The translations under genes and the position numbers were made by a program. This document shows positions 22,542-36,100 of a DNA stretch of 64,000 nucleotides, in pieces (position 1 is the first letter of the stretch; each line of letters starts with the position of its first letter). The notes below the pieces were generated by a model. It saw only the letters and a program-made list of their open reading frames with translations, was not told where the DNA came from and made no database searches. This DNA is from Mercurialis annua (Eukaryota > Streptophyta > Magnoliopsida > Malpighiales > Euphorbiaceae): the NCBI RefSeq assembly GCF_937616625.2, contig NC_065576.1, forward strand, positions 6,140,501 to 6,204,500, given 5' to 3'.

Positions 22542-22991
22542 GGCCTAATCACTCAAAAGCCGACTACCTTTAATTTCTTTTTAATTGCACCCTGACGTTG
22601 GAAAACATTCTCAAAGCCCTCTCACGTTTAAATTTCATTCTAATTTCACCCTGACATAGAAAAATCCTCTCAAAATCCCCTCACCTTTATATTTTTTTTC
22701 AATTGTACCCTGAATTGAAAATTTTTATAATTTTGATTTTAAAAAATTATTAGATATAATTTTAGGGAGAATGATTTTTTACATTATTAATAATATTAGT
22801 GTTTAATTAGAATAAAGATTAAAAATAAAATATTATTTTAAATTATTTTTCATAAAAAAAGAGGTCAATTTACTTACTTTAAGGTACAATTGAAAAAGAA
22901 TCTAAAGGTGAAGGGGTTTTGAGAGGATTTTTTACGTCAGGATGCAATTAAAAATAAATTTAAAAATGGGGAGTTTTTGAGTAATTAAACT
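22542..22991. mobile_element. Foldback (MULE-type MITE) element, about 450 bp
   Basis: The left end GGCCTAATCACTCAAAAGCC equals one of the two end types of the 39797 and 40673 elements. The right end is diverged (TTTTTGAGTAATTAAACT). Flanks TTTTAAAAA (22533-22541) and ATTTAAAAA (22992-23000) match at 8 of 9 positions. CCCTGACGTTGGAAA lies 48 bp from the left end (22590), with further variants inside both arms. No coding capacity. Confidence 0.7.
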
Positions 22992-23227
22992 ATTTAAAAA
23001 TAATTTTCTAATACACACGTAACCAACAAACTAAAAAAATTGGTTTTCGAATAAGAACAACAATAATTGAAGTTTTTCCTAGACCCCAAAATTGGAAAGA
23101 AAAAATGTTTTCTCTATCAAATTAATCAAGAAATAGAGCAAATTTGGGGACCTGAAAATAATTTAATATCTTAATTAGGAGACGGGCATAAATTAGAGAT
23201 GAATGCATTATGGTCATAATTTTACTA

Positions 23228-23472
23228 CTCCCTCCGTTTTTTATTAGTTGTCCATTTAGCCAATTTTATTTATCTACAAATAGTTATCCATTTAAAAATT
23301 TTATATGATATTAGCCATTTATCTTCCAAATTTACCCATCCCTAATAAATGAGTACTCTATGTTTTAATTTAAAAAATATTTATTAATTAATAAGGCTAT
23401 ATTAATATATATTTTTATAAATTAAGACAAAAAAATATATAATATTGGCTAAATGGACAACAAAAAAATATA
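23228..23472. mobile_element. Stowaway-like MITE remnant
   Basis: The left end CTCCCTCCGTTTTTTATTAG follows a TA dinucleotide, which is the Stowaway terminal consensus. GTTGTCCATTTAGCCAA near 23245 is mirrored by its complement near 23445-23465. The right CGGAGGGAG terminus is missing, so the copy is truncated and the right limit approximate. Confidence 0.6.
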
Positions 23473-23684
23473 TATTATTAATTAGTAGCAAAACAATAAA
23501 GTCTACTGTCACGTCCTCTGCATCACATTTTGAGACACCTTATGGTTTGTCTCTTTATGCTTTAAATTTTTTAATTAAATTTTAATAAAATAGATTACCA
23601 GAAAAGGAAGAAAAAACAATAAAGGTAGAACAGTATTAAATGTCAATGTTGGTATTATATTATATTATATTATTAGTGCTTTGT

Positions 23685-23871
23685 AACCAATGGGGGTTGG
23701 TTCAAGTGGTAAGCGGCTTGATATCGCTTAAGCAAGGTCTCGGGTTCGAGTCCTTGTGAATGCAGAAAATTCCCACTGGCAGACTCACCCACCATGCCAG
23801 GTGCGCGACGCGGGTCGGATCCGGATTAGTCAAGGCGAAGCCTTGAAAACCGGATGGGCTTACCAAAAAAA
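23685..23871 (+). mobile_element. tRNA-derived SINE, full-length copy
   Basis: 187 bp flanked by a 17-bp duplication TATTATTAGTGCTTTGT (23668-23684 and 23872-23888). The head is tRNA-like, with an A box (GGTTCAAGTGGTAAG) and a perfect B box (GGTTCGAGTCC), so RNA polymerase III should be able to transcribe it. The tRNA-unrelated body contains CACCCACCATGCCAGGTGCG and CCGGATTAGTCAAGGCGAAG, and the tail is a short A run. Two more copies lie at 49732 and 59382. It is not a functional tRNA gene: the acceptor stem does not pair. Confidence 0.88.
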
Positions 23872-23888
23872 TATTATTAGTGCTTTGT

Positions 23889-26800
23889 GGTTTTGTTTGA
23901 TGATAATATTTTCACCAATATAACAAAATTGAAAGAAGACATGCATTGTCGATATCAAACAGTAGCGGAAATAAAGAAATAAAATAAACAAATAAAAATA
24001 GATTATAAGAGAATGGAATAAGACGATAAAAACATATTAAAAAGTAGAAAAGAAGATTGAAAATATCTAGTGATCGGCGTCCGACCACTCTCCTTTAGTT
24101 CAGTTTGTAATTGTATGTGTAATTTTTTTTTTTTTGAAAGATGTAATTATTATTATATACTTCTATTGTTTAATCATTGATAAGTTTTAAATTTAATAGA
24201 GAAAATATTTTAACCAATGTTCTTTTTTTCAGAATAAAATATAAGATTTTATCACAATTCTAAAGATCTCAAACATATAACTCATATACAGATACATTAA
24301 TGATAAATATAAACTGTTGTAAACCTTTTTACCCGAATGAATAAGCTAAAAATTCTCAACAAATTTAATTCTCGAAAAAAAAAGCTAAAAATTCCTATAA
24401 TAGCAACATGAAATCAGAAAATTGCAAGTCATGATCAAGCATATAATGTCTTCTGCGGCTACTGCCCCAAAATTCAATTAATCGTCAATTAATATTAAAT
24501 TTAAAGTGTATTGTACCAGGGCCACAATTTACACCTATGACGGTTTTAATATGAATCGCTTAACTGAACTATAAAAATTAGTATTTTTAAATTTAATCTT
24601 TAGTTGTTTTTGATGGTTTTATTTTAATGTTTATCTTGAAAGTATGTCCATTTCACATGATGGTTTTCGTAAACCATGAAACATTTTTTTCACTTTGAAT
24701 GAATCTGACTGAAAAATAAAAATAAAAATTTCACCATAAAAAATTCAAATTTTCACCGCACTACAAAATCTGGATAATATGTAAATTTTTATTTTAAAAA
24801 ATATAAACTCTATAAAAAAAGATATTAAAAATATAAAATGTAAAATGTAAAATAGCATTAAAATAACCAGCAGATCAATAAAAAATTAAAATAAAAGAAA
24901 ACAAGACTATTGCAAATCAAATATTGACTACCGGTGGCTCTGAAGAAGGAAAAAACAAGAAGAATATTTATTTGGATTTATGGAGTTTGCTCCTGTTTTT
25001 AATTATTTACATATTCTGAATATCCATTATCAAGGCATTTTTTTTCAATTATTCTCAAGGCATTTCTTTCTCCCGGTGATGCTTTTCCCAGCAACTTTTC
25101 TATACATTTAACTAATTTGTTATTTTTTTTATATGAAAAGTGAATGGAATGCATCCGAATGTTTATATTAAATACTGAATTTAAAAATTATAAGCAACAA
25201 AAAGTTTGTTAGTAATTTCAGATTAAATTAAATTTGTGTGAGAATCAGACTTTAACCCTTACATCAATAATGAATTTAATAAATTTACGGTCATTAAATT
25301 TTTATTTTATAAAATTTTAATGCTAAAATAAAATTTTGTGTCTCCATATAACGTGGCAAGAAAAAAATATATTCTTGTAGTAATATTTTATACATATAAA
25401 CTTTGAGAATCAGAGTGCTAAATATATGTTATAAACTAGTAGTTTCCAAGAATGTTCCGTTGCTCTAAAATTTCTGAATATATAATTATAGTATATCATA
25501 ATTAACATGACATTTCTTTCTGCTGTCCATATCTCAATTGGAGATAATTCAAGCATAATGCATGTATTTGGAAATCATAAACATTCAAAGAGATTATGAT
25601 TTTATAGCAGTAATTTAAGTATAAAAGATACATAAGAAAATGACTTCTTATATAAAAAAAGTTGACGATTGTTAACTTCTAGAAATATATATGACCTTTT
25701 CTATTAGTACAGAATAAAATGATTATCTTATACAATGGTTGTATCACGTCATTCTTATAACAAGCTAATAAATATTTACAATTTTTAAATATTTAAATAA
25801 AATATTTATTTATCATTAATTATTATAATATTATAACCGTCTCACTGATTTGTTGCACGAATACGTGACACATTCTTTACGTTGAATAATTATTCGATAA
25901 AATAAACGAGGTTAATAAAAAATCCTGAGTCTTTCTAGTATGTCTTGGGTCACAAGTGTACAATCAAGCTTTTGACATTCTCTGTCTTAATTTCCTAAAT
26001 CAACTTCTTGATAAATTCTTCATTTTCCATCAAATGCTTGATAATAGGAGTGTGAGTTGTTAGTGATAGAATTAAAAAAGGTGATTTAAATTTGCTTTGG
26101 CTACCAGTGTGTGAGAGCTGGCCAATCATAACGATCCACTCCATGTGGTAGTTTCCCAAATTATGCATTTGATAATATCCCTTTCTATTCTGCAATTAGC
26201 AAATTTTGCTTATTTTTCTATTCTAGAGTTACTTTTTTTGATAAATGGCATTTTGTATTTTTTAAAAAAAAGTTAGTAACAAAGTGTTTGTATCTTGATG
26301 TAAATAAAAATAATAATTTATTAAAAATTGTGCTATAAAACTTTGTCTCTAAAAGTGTCACTAATTGGTTTGGCAACCGACTTAAGTGAGCTAATGGTTG
26401 ATGACCAAAGCAAAGAAGCATTCCCGTAATTGACTGCTACAAAATTTCTATTTTATGAAGAAGAAAAGTGCAACTTTTTACCATATCTCAAATCTGATCT
26501 TTTCATAAAGTAGTAATATTTACCGACGCGTTTTCTTACCTTTATATTAATTCTTTAATAAGGAAAAGTTTAGAAGAAATAGATTTCGAACGCATTGAAA
26601 TTTAATAAATTTTTCTACCCTATTATATTATTCATCTCAATTGCACAATTATTATGATATTATCATCATTTTAATGAGGTGTTACATTATAAGTGGCTTA
26701 GTCTACGGATGACGTGATAGATTCGGTCTATCTAAGAATTTCTCCAAATGTAAATTAATAACCGTCTAATATAATGCCTACATACCAAATGGTTAAAGTA

Positions 26801-27537
26801 ATGTGTAAGCTTATAAGCTTACATGACAATGGATTCATGTTTGAAGTCTAAATGAGAAAGTGAATTTAGTGGCATTACTTGCTAATCCTCCTTTAATAGT
26901 GGTTTTTGAATGTGAATATAATATAAGTCACCAAACGAGCAAACGGTTATCGTGACTTTGGATTTTATGCATCAAGAATTAATTCACAATTAACAAATTT
27001 TAATCAATTTAAAATACTATTCTCATTTTATAGGTCAATTAACTTCCGAATGGTATAGAAAGGAATGAGCTAAAGAACTGCGAAGACCATGTCTAAAAGA
27101 ATATAAAATATTGATTAAAATAACTAAAATGAATTAACTAATCCTCACAAAATTTAAAAATATCAATGACCCGTTATTCATTGCAAAACCTTTAAGAATT
27201 TTGCTTGTTTTTCTTTTGACCTATTTTAGACAATTTTTACATTGGGTAGAGAATTAATCAAGTGATATATTTTCAGAGAATTAATAAAAACTGTTGCATG
27301 AACCTCCAACAAGGTCAGAGCTGCTCAGGTTTCAACTCTAAAACAATTCAAGAAACATTAGGAAATTTTAAGCATGGCTGATGGCTCTATATTAGAGTTC
27401 ATAAAAAGCTAAGTGAACAAATGGTCTAAGAAAATTATCTACATAATCTAAAAAGAAGCCAAACCAAATCAAGTGAAAAACTTAAACTGCTAGAGGTCGA
27501 ATCATAAAAAGAAAAAGAGAATTACACTTCAAGACTG
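23889..27537. other. Gene-free AT-rich intergenic region
   Basis: No coding region or bounded repeat recognised over about 3.6 kb. ORFs of 66-67 codons at 25995-26195 and 26218-26421 have no family features. A 20-bp perfect palindrome lies at 26804-26823. The stretch at about 26770-26870 looks vaguely SINE-like (weak A- and B-box resemblance) but is too diverged to call. The last few hundred bases probably include the 3' UTR of the aminotransferase. Confidence 0.5.
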
Positions 27538-30500
27538 CTACTTCAGCTCAACAGTCCAGTTCAGCTTGTCCTCCGTAAGCCCCATTTGTAGTCTGGTAAG
27601 AACGGTATACAGCTTTTCCGAAACAACACCAAAACCCTCTCCGTAAGACACCCTGCAAGATACCCAGGAAAAAAACAATTATAAGAAAAGCTTAAATTAC
27701 CTCGTCTTAAAAGAATTATTAGTATCGCAGGTGACACAACAGATCTTATTAGATTCTTTTTTATAGTTATGAAAAAGAAATATGAATTTTGGTATGAAAC
27801 AAAAAAATTGGCAATGAAAAGATTTGACTCGGCCATCCAAGTAATATCGGATGTACGATTATGTAGCCAAAAACTGTACGTACCTTTTGCCTGAATAAGT
27901 GATACTGCCCACTGGTGACACCACCACAGCAGTACCCGTACAAAAAACTTCATCTGCATCGAGCAATTCATCCACTGCCACAAGTCGTTCTTCAACCTGC
28001 ATTTTATCAGATAGAAAAAAGTTATTTAAACATCAGAGATAACGTGTAAAATAGTGTGAGAAATAGCTATTTGAGTATACTATATCCTTGTCCTCTCTAT
28101 AATAAGCTTAGGCCTTAGGGTGTAGAATCTTTTTAAAAACCTATGCAAAATTATATCAGATTAGAGAACAAAAAGTTGTGCCAAGAAGCGGTTACCGGAA
28201 ACAACAAGCATGCATGTGAAGGTCAAGCATTACCATGAGTAACCCGCATTTTTCGCATTGAGAAAGTCAGCCGTTCCCTTATGGGGCTCTTATCAGATCA
28301 TATTGATGAAACATGATGATTGATTATGATTTTCACAAAATACAATTGTCTGAACGAGTCCCCCTTTTTTGGTAGCTAGCATAGCATAGGGAGATAAAGT
28401 TCGACACCACAACCACATGGTAAAATGCTAAAGTAATCCTGATTCCTGACGATAAAAATCAAGATAGCGTTGCTCCAGAATCATATAATTTTTTTCTTTT
28501 TAGCAAATGAAAAAGGTACCTGGAATCCTTGGCTTCGAGCAACATCAATTATACTCTTCCTTGTAATTCCAGGAAGGATTGTTCCTTTAATTGCTGGAGT
28601 GGAGATAACGTTATCCTGAAAGCAGAGTAAGTGAAAATATTAGCTCCGAGAAAATTCAAATGATGTAGTTCAACATGGTATCACAGAAAGAATAACCAAA
28701 AAGTTACAAAGCATAATATAAAATCCAAATTCCATCCAAATTAGATTAAGCCTCGATTAAAATGGGCTAATAGCACCAGTTCGGAACCAAAACATGCAAA
28801 GAAGCCAAGCTCCTTAGCAACAAAGTCATGATGACAATGACAATGACAAACACACACATAAAAACCAGAAAACTATACAGCACAATTCGCCAGCAAAAAT
28901 TATCATCTCGAGAAAACATGATTCTTTAAAAAAAACGATCAACTATGCATTAGAGCTAAATGATTATTCTTTTCCCAGAGATCAACAATGACAAACTCCT
29001 GTCAATAAAAATCGAGATCTTTATAAATATAGAAATGCTAATCATTTAATCACCATACCTTCACAACGAAAATATTGCATGACGAGACTTCCTCCAGATA
29101 TTTTTTGTGAACACAATCGAGATATAGAACATCAGAATATCCTTTGGCTTTTGCAGCAGATTGTGCCTTGAGAACCTACGAGTAATAATCAAATAAACAA
29201 AGAATATTTAGATACGATCAACAGTTACCACTCTTTAAAATACTTTGTTCAAATAAAAATATTCATTATGTTACTGATGTTTAACAAATTTAAACCTAAG
29301 TTTTTCTTTAATGAAAAGTTAAACAATATTTAGTTCAATGAACCGCTTGAAACCATATGAAATTCCATTTTAAGAAATAGATACTGCATAACGGTCTAGG
29401 AAAAGTTAAACACTTTGACAAGAAATTTACCGCAGCATAGTTTCCTATGGTCTTAACACTTCCAGTACCTCCAGGAGTTGCTCGGTGCAATTCATGCTCG
29501 ACAACCAAATTAATTGGAGCAACGCCTTCCTGGAATCAGACATGCAATAGAGGACACGGTGAATAAACATTAGAGAGGGATATGCCGTCATCAAATATCA
29601 TATATACAAGCCAATAAATATTGGCATTCAAGTGTGGCTCAAGGCATTTTTTTTATGGAATTAAAAGTCTTTCACCTGAACTCATACTCCAGTATCTGTC
29701 TAGCAGTCTGCTTTATAGTTTTACTTTTAGAAGAGGAAAATTTAAAATAGAGTATTTTCTTTACAGTATTTTTTATATATGTTTTTTTCTTTACATTATT
29801 AACATCCATCAACCAAGTATTATTAGAAAGCACAATCCAATTAGTCACTACTGTGCATCTAAAAAACACTGAAGGCAGGTTGTACATGTATGAAGAAATT
29901 TTTTCTTTTTACTTTTTGATTTTGTTGAAGAAGCTTTAGTGCCTCTATATTGTTTCGGCGGCATGTTATGCATGTACATACATCTAACATCCATGCCATT
30001 GCTTAGAATTATGGCAACACTTCATAAACAAACAAAATGATATCATTCTTTTTCTATGTACGCACATTTTTGCATTCACGTAGTTAAAATTAGTGCAGAT
30101 GATTTTTCTCACATAGAGGAATAATATAATCACATCCACTACTAGTTCTCAAACCTCAAACAGAGGTCATCTAATTTGATGTATCAGATTATTGCTTGTT
30201 CACAGAATAGAATGGACTAAAACCTTATTCTAGAGCATAGTCTGCAATTAATAGATGTGATTTCAATAAAATCTAGAAGTTCTAAGCCAATGACTCTTCA
30301 AAACGCTATTTACAAAAGGAACGTTTAGGTAAGAAAGACAAAAATTTAACCTGTTTACATAAACTTGCAATCACAAATGTCTCTGTGTAAATGTGTTTGT
30401 AAGTGCAGCTTGTGCACATGTTCGCATGTAAGTGAAGTCAAACAAGATGATAACTGAAAAGAAACTAAAAAAACCAAGGGCAGAAATAGGCGCCATAACA

Positions 30501-31819
30501 AAAAAAATACGTAGCCTGTGCTTGATCACACTTTGCAAAAAGAAAAAACAAACCTTAAAGTAGTTTCCCACAGGTGAAACATAAATTAAAAATGTGTATT
30601 CAGGAGCAGGTGCAAGACCAAGGACTGCTCCACTTCCCATCAATAATGGCCTGATATACAAGGAACCTTTACCAGGAGGGGGAATCTGAAATCATAGAGT
30701 AAAAATATAACAATCTAGCTTCTATTGCCAACAAAAAACACATATGAACACTGTAAAACTACAGCTTACCCAGCGTTTATTTGCTAAAACTGTTGCCTTT
30801 ACAGCCTCAACAAACTGTTCCACAGTTGGTGATGGCATGCACATCCTTTCAGCACCAACGTTCATCCGCATTGCATTTTCTTCAGGCCGAAAAAGAAGAA
30901 CATTACCATCTTCTTTCTTGTAGGCTTTCAAGCCTTCAAATAATCCCTAGAGACAGACAAGAAAAGGGACAAAACAATTGTATAAGTCATCTGCCAAATG
31001 ATATTAAAAACGATTTCAATTCCATTCTCTAATATTGAAAACATGGAACATGGAGAATCAATCCTTATTTTCCATGAAATCCTGTAGTATCGGTGCATAT
31101 AATCTAACATCATCTGAACAAGGTTAAAAAATGCAGTATGAGTAATAGGCATACTTGGCCATAATTCAAGACTCCGGCTGAGGGGCTCAACTCAATATTC
31201 CCAAAGCGTTGTAATCCGCCAAAAGAAAAGCTGCCATCTCGAGCACATTTCATGACATACATGTAATCAGTTGGAACATAGGAAAAACCAAGGTTATCCC
31301 AGTCAATGTCAGCTAATTCAGTTGTTCCATTGCTGCTACTACATTCAACACAAACGAATACATAAATGCTAATCATTAACAAGTCACACATTTCATCTAT
31401 CAGAGGTCAAAATCTTCCCTAAAAAAAATAATTAAAACCGAAAAGAACGAACCTATAAGTACCGGAAACAATGGCGTCGCGCCGAAAAGGAGAGACGGAT
31501 CGTAGTAAAGAGTAATGAGTATGTTGCTGCTTCTGTACCTGAAAAACACAAGAAAAACACAAATTCAGGAGAGTAATACATTTCGATAAACAAATTAAAT
31601 GATGAACTTAAATACATTTTAATAAATGAATTAAAGGATGAAGTTAATTAAAAAGAGAGCAAATAATAGTACCTTGAAAGGAGAAGATAAAGAAAGCGAA
31701 CGGTCAGTGAATGAAGAAGGAAATGAGAGGAGACAAGAAGAAGAGGAGGAGTTCCGGTGAGGGCAAAGAAGGTAATTTGGCTGGAAACCTCCGAAGACGG
31801 CGGTTGAGCTGCTCTCCAT
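27538..31819 (-). CDS. Branched-chain amino acid aminotransferase, plastid type (class IV, PLP)
   Basis: Transfers the amino group between leucine, isoleucine or valine and their 2-oxo acids, the last step of their synthesis. Ten exons: 31819-31673, 31538-31453, 31338-31155, 30946-30770, 30685-30554, 29529-29431, 29175-29059, 28615-28520, 27996-27884 and 27652-27538, giving 421 aa. The first 50 or so residues are Ser-rich and poor in acidic residues, as in a chloroplast transit peptide, which argues for a plastid enzyme. Family blocks follow in order: [69 protein letters not shown] with PLP lysine K268, and [16 protein letters not shown]. The C-terminus is LNWTVELK. Length and block order match plant BCAT2/BCAT3-like enzymes. 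Whether it acts in synthesis or breakdown rests only on the predicted targeting. Confidence 0.93.
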
Positions 31820-32301
31820 TGATTATGGATTATGACTCAGTTAATTGAGTGTTTTCTTAATAAGCAGACGAAGAAAAGTTGGAGAGTGGAGGCTGAGTTT
31901 GATATTTAAGTTATGTGATGTCGTTTTGTAATGCTTCAAATTGCTGACCCTAAATTCTCATCCTCTTTATTCAGTTATGAGTTACCTAATTATTTTATTT
32001 TTAGGCTTATCTCAACAGATTCTACTAAGATAAATACGTTTACTTTTAGGTAAGATATATTCATTACACACCAATGACTAGGATAATTTGATATCTTCAA
32101 TTTTAGAATTTTTAATTCTAAAAGGATTTCTTCATTTAAAAAAAAAAATTAGTAAATTTCACTTTTAACTTTTTTAATATCCGTTGTCCTACAAAGTAAA
32201 ATATTATTTCCATTTCTGAATCGAAACAAATTTAATTAATAAGGTTGAAATAATATTTATTTGATTAAATATTTATTTTTCATAAAACAAATTTTTATAT
32301 G
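31820..32301. other. Upstream region of the aminotransferase gene
   Basis: Contains the presumed promoter and 5' UTR of the aminotransferase. No clear TATA box or other named element could be chosen. The rest is AT-rich. Confidence 0.4.
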
Positions 32302-32310
32302 TTTTAAATT

Positions 32311-32683
32311 GGCTTATCCCCTTAAAATCCCCCCACCTTTTACCCCCAATTCGTTTGCACCCTCACGTTGTAAAACCACCAAATATACCTAAATTACGAC
32401 CTTTTACTTTCAATTGCACCCGCAAGCATTAAATTGACCTCTTTTCACTTAAAAAATGTTCAAATCAATACTTTAAATTTTAACATATATTTTAAAATAG
32501 GACTTAATATTTTATTTAAAATAAAAATAAACCTATTTTTTCAAGTGAAAAGATATCAATTTAATGCTTGAGGGTGCAATTGAAAAGTGAAAGGTCGTAA
32601 TTTGAGTATATTTGATGGTTTTGCAATGTGAGGGTGTTAACGAATTGGGGATAAAAGGTGAGGGGTTTTTAAGGGGATAACCC
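32311..32683. mobile_element. Foldback (MULE-type MITE) element, 373 bp
   Basis: Arms begin GGCTTATCCCCTTAAAATCC and, on the other strand, GGGTTATCCCCTTAAAAACC. A perfect 9-bp duplication TTTTAAATT flanks it (32302-32310 and 32684-32692). CCCTCACGTTGTAAAA starts 49 bp from the left end and its mirrored variant lies in the right arm. It sits between the aminotransferase start and the CRWN4-like stop, about 0.5 kb upstream of the former. Confidence 0.85.
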
Positions 32684-33189
32684 TTTTAAATTTGTTACTT
32701 GTGAATATTAAGGAATTTTTTATGGTTATTAACGCTGGATAGGATATACATGGAAATTACATCGATTTTATTAAAATTAGATGCAGCTACAACTAGATAT
32801 GTACAATTAAAAAAAAATGAATACTAAAATTAAATCAATCAAATATCATCATATAAATTTCTTAAAATTTATAAAAATTCATTCATTCCAGATTCTAGTT
32901 AACTAGACAAAAACTAACTATTAACCAAATAGCAAACCAGTCATAGATGCAACCTCTTCCTGTACATAAAAGCTCACTCCTATTCAATAACACAACATCA
33001 CCAGACCACCTCACAAAACACACAATAACAGAAACCATTTACAAATTTACCACTCACTGTGAGATGATCCAACCACAAATTTTGAAATACTAGATAAATC
33101 GACAAGCATAAGAATTCAACTCGGCCAAGGATTATCTGTACTCCCGACATACAATTAACAGCTTGAACAATGACACTGTTGACAGAAAT

Positions 33190-36100
33190 CTACAGCTTCA
33201 GAGTTGATCTTGTCATCCTTATTATATCCTTCCCGACCTTCTCACTAGAGTCAGATGTCACATCAGAATCTTTCACTGTCAGATCAGCTTTCTTCAATTC
33301 GTTTTCAAGAATCTGGCATGACAATAACAAGATTGTAGGCCATAAAATTGAAGGAAAAATGACATTGCAGGTAACAGCTACAATATTATGGATCAACCAC
33401 TAGTTAACCTACTGAAAAATTGAACCAAACCGACAAATTCGTCATACTATAAGCAAAGGAAATCCAATTGATAGAGAAGTAAAATTCATGTATACTTATG
33501 TTAGTACCAGCCGACAATTGGGACGTAATCCAAAATCAAACTACAAAAAAATGAGAAAAATCTTACACCTAACTGCTTTATATTCACATGCTTTAACAGG
33601 ATAAGGCATTACCTGATGAGGCAGAGTACCAAGTCCATTATTTTCCAATTGGCCTTTCAATGTTTCTGATATTTCTGAAACACATGTTTGCATATTATGC
33701 TCCACATTTTCATGGTCTGCGTGACCATTTGTACCACCATCTTGAACAACACAGTGATCATCTCCAGAATTCAGTTGTTGCTCTGGCTTATCTTGATTTG
33801 AAAAATTGTATGTGTGAGATATCGTAGTAGTCACTTCTGATATTTTAATGACATTCTCTTCAATTATTACATGATTTTCAGCACCTGCTTCAGTTGAATG
33901 ATGATCCTGTGGTGGTGAATTTTCCTGACTTGAACTTACACTGCAAACAGATAAACTAATTAAACTGTTTTCAACGAGTAGCATGATCAAACACGTGCAT
34001 CCATACTAAAAAATATCAGGAGAAGCATTACAAGAATTAGTTTTCAAGAAATAGGAGTTGTACCTGATGTTATTGGCTTCTGGTAATAATCCTGCCGCAG
34101 AATTTTCTTTTTGCTTCCTCCTTTTACTGTTCTGCTTTTGCTCAGGTGGATCAGTGGTAACATCCAATGAAGAATTATCAACTCTCCTTTTCCTTCCAGC
34201 TTTGAGCAATTGTTTAGAATTTCCATTGGAAGAATCTAATTTTCCATCAGATATCAAGCTTTTATCTTTAGGGGTAGATATTAGAGATTTTTCCTCACTC
34301 TTCAATTGGACCTTTTCAGGAGAACTTTTGAATATCCGTTCAGTGCAACGTTTAATCCAAGAGAAACGAGCAGAGTTCAGGAATGGTGAAACATCTAGCT
34401 TTTGAATAGACGGAGAAAGAAGACCAACTTCATTACTACCATTATCTACTCTTTTGTGTGAAATCCGTTCAGCATCTTTTACAGCAGACTGGAGCCTCAT
34501 ATGTCTTATTGCAGAAATTTTCTTCTGACTAGACTCCATGTTGGACTGCTGCATCTTAGCCAGCTCCACATTGTCCAACATAAGCTTCAAATCTTCCAAC
34601 TTGTTCAAGTGTTCAATCTGAGCACAGACCTCCTGCCTTTCTGTATGCAACAATTCTCTCTGTTTCTCTAATTTCTGCGTTTGAGCCTTAAGTTCCTCAA
34701 TAAATTCATTCAGCGCAGCCAATTCACTGTCTCTTCTCTCCCGGTCTAAGTTTATCTCCGTTCTCTCATAATCAAGCTTCTTAATTTCTGAAAAAACCTG
34801 CTCCAACTCTTTTGAGGCTGTCTCCCTGAGAGAACTAATATGCTCGAGTTCATTTTTTTTTGCCAGCTCAAAGGCTTTCTCTTGATCCCTTAAGTAACAT
34901 TCAACCTCTTCTCGCCTTTTTTCAATACTGCTCTCCATCTCTCTTTTCTGCATCTCGACACCCAAAAGGAAGTCTGCATGTTCCTTTTGAATTTTGTTGA
35001 ACCACTCAGAATGCTCACGCACCATCTTATTCATGAACTCCTCCCTCTCATGGTTAAGCAATTCCACATCACGTTTATGTTGTTCTCGCATTGTTTCCTT
35101 CTCTACTTTTAGGCTCTCCCGCCCATCTTTGAGCAGCCTGCAAACAGCTTGTCTCTCATCAGCTATGCGCTCAGCTTCTATCCTTAGCTCCTCTCTTTTT
35201 TCATCAATCAACTCCCACTCGGCTTCAAACTTGGCTTTTTCAACTTTCAACTTGTCTTCTTCAGTCATAAGCTCCACCTTTTGAGCCCTAAGCATATCGA
35301 CCTCTTCTTTAAGTTTCACCTCTAAACTCGAAAGTTCATTTGTTTCACTTTTCATTCTCTCTAGTTTCTCCTTTGCACTATCAACTTGCTTCTTCTCTTC
35401 TTCCAAACTATTCATAGACTTTTCAAGTTCTAACTTCATTTTATTAATTTCATCTTTTTCTTGCTGTAGAAGGACACTCCTCATTTCAGTATCATTCTCA
35501 AGAGTATTAAGGCGTATTTCTTTCTCATCAAGAAACTTTATTTTTTCCGTCACATCCTTCTCCTTATCATCCAAAACCCTTGATTGAACCTCCAACTCCT
35601 GTTCTTTTTCGCTCATCAGTTCTTCCCGTTGTCTAAGATCCATCTCTTTTAATTCCCAAGCTCGTTTCTTTACTTCAATTTCTTCCTCCACCAATTTTCG
35701 TTTCACCTCCAACTCAGCTTCAAATTCTGACTTCCTTTTTCTTAGAACAGTCTCTTGATTAGCAATAATTTTCTGAATTTCATCCTGTAATTCCAATAAA
35801 AACTTTAAGTTAAAAAAGGCACAAGTATGCATAATGGTGAGGTTCACAGTTTATTGCAAATTACATACTATTCCATCCCACCCACCAAAAGAGGATGTTA
35901 AGATAGAACAACTCACAGATTCCTTGCTGGCCAGTTTTTCCTGCATAACAAGTAAATCTTGCTCTCTCTTGCTTAGCTGAGCTTCCCTCTCAATAGTTGT
36001 CTACATGGAGAAAAAGAATACAGAAATCGAAATATCCAATCGTTAGAAATAAGTTGGCAGGACAACGTAAATCAATTTCAAGAGAAATGCATACCTGTTC

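Noticed and set aside
23685..23760. Functional tRNA gene
   Set aside because: A and B boxes are present but the sequence does not fold into a cloverleaf with a paired acceptor stem, and the unit continues into a SINE body with a 17-bp target duplication.
26804..26823. 20-bp perfect palindrome as a regulatory site
   Set aside because: It is AT-rich apart from two AAGCTT cores and occurs once, away from any gene. Chance is a sufficient explanation.
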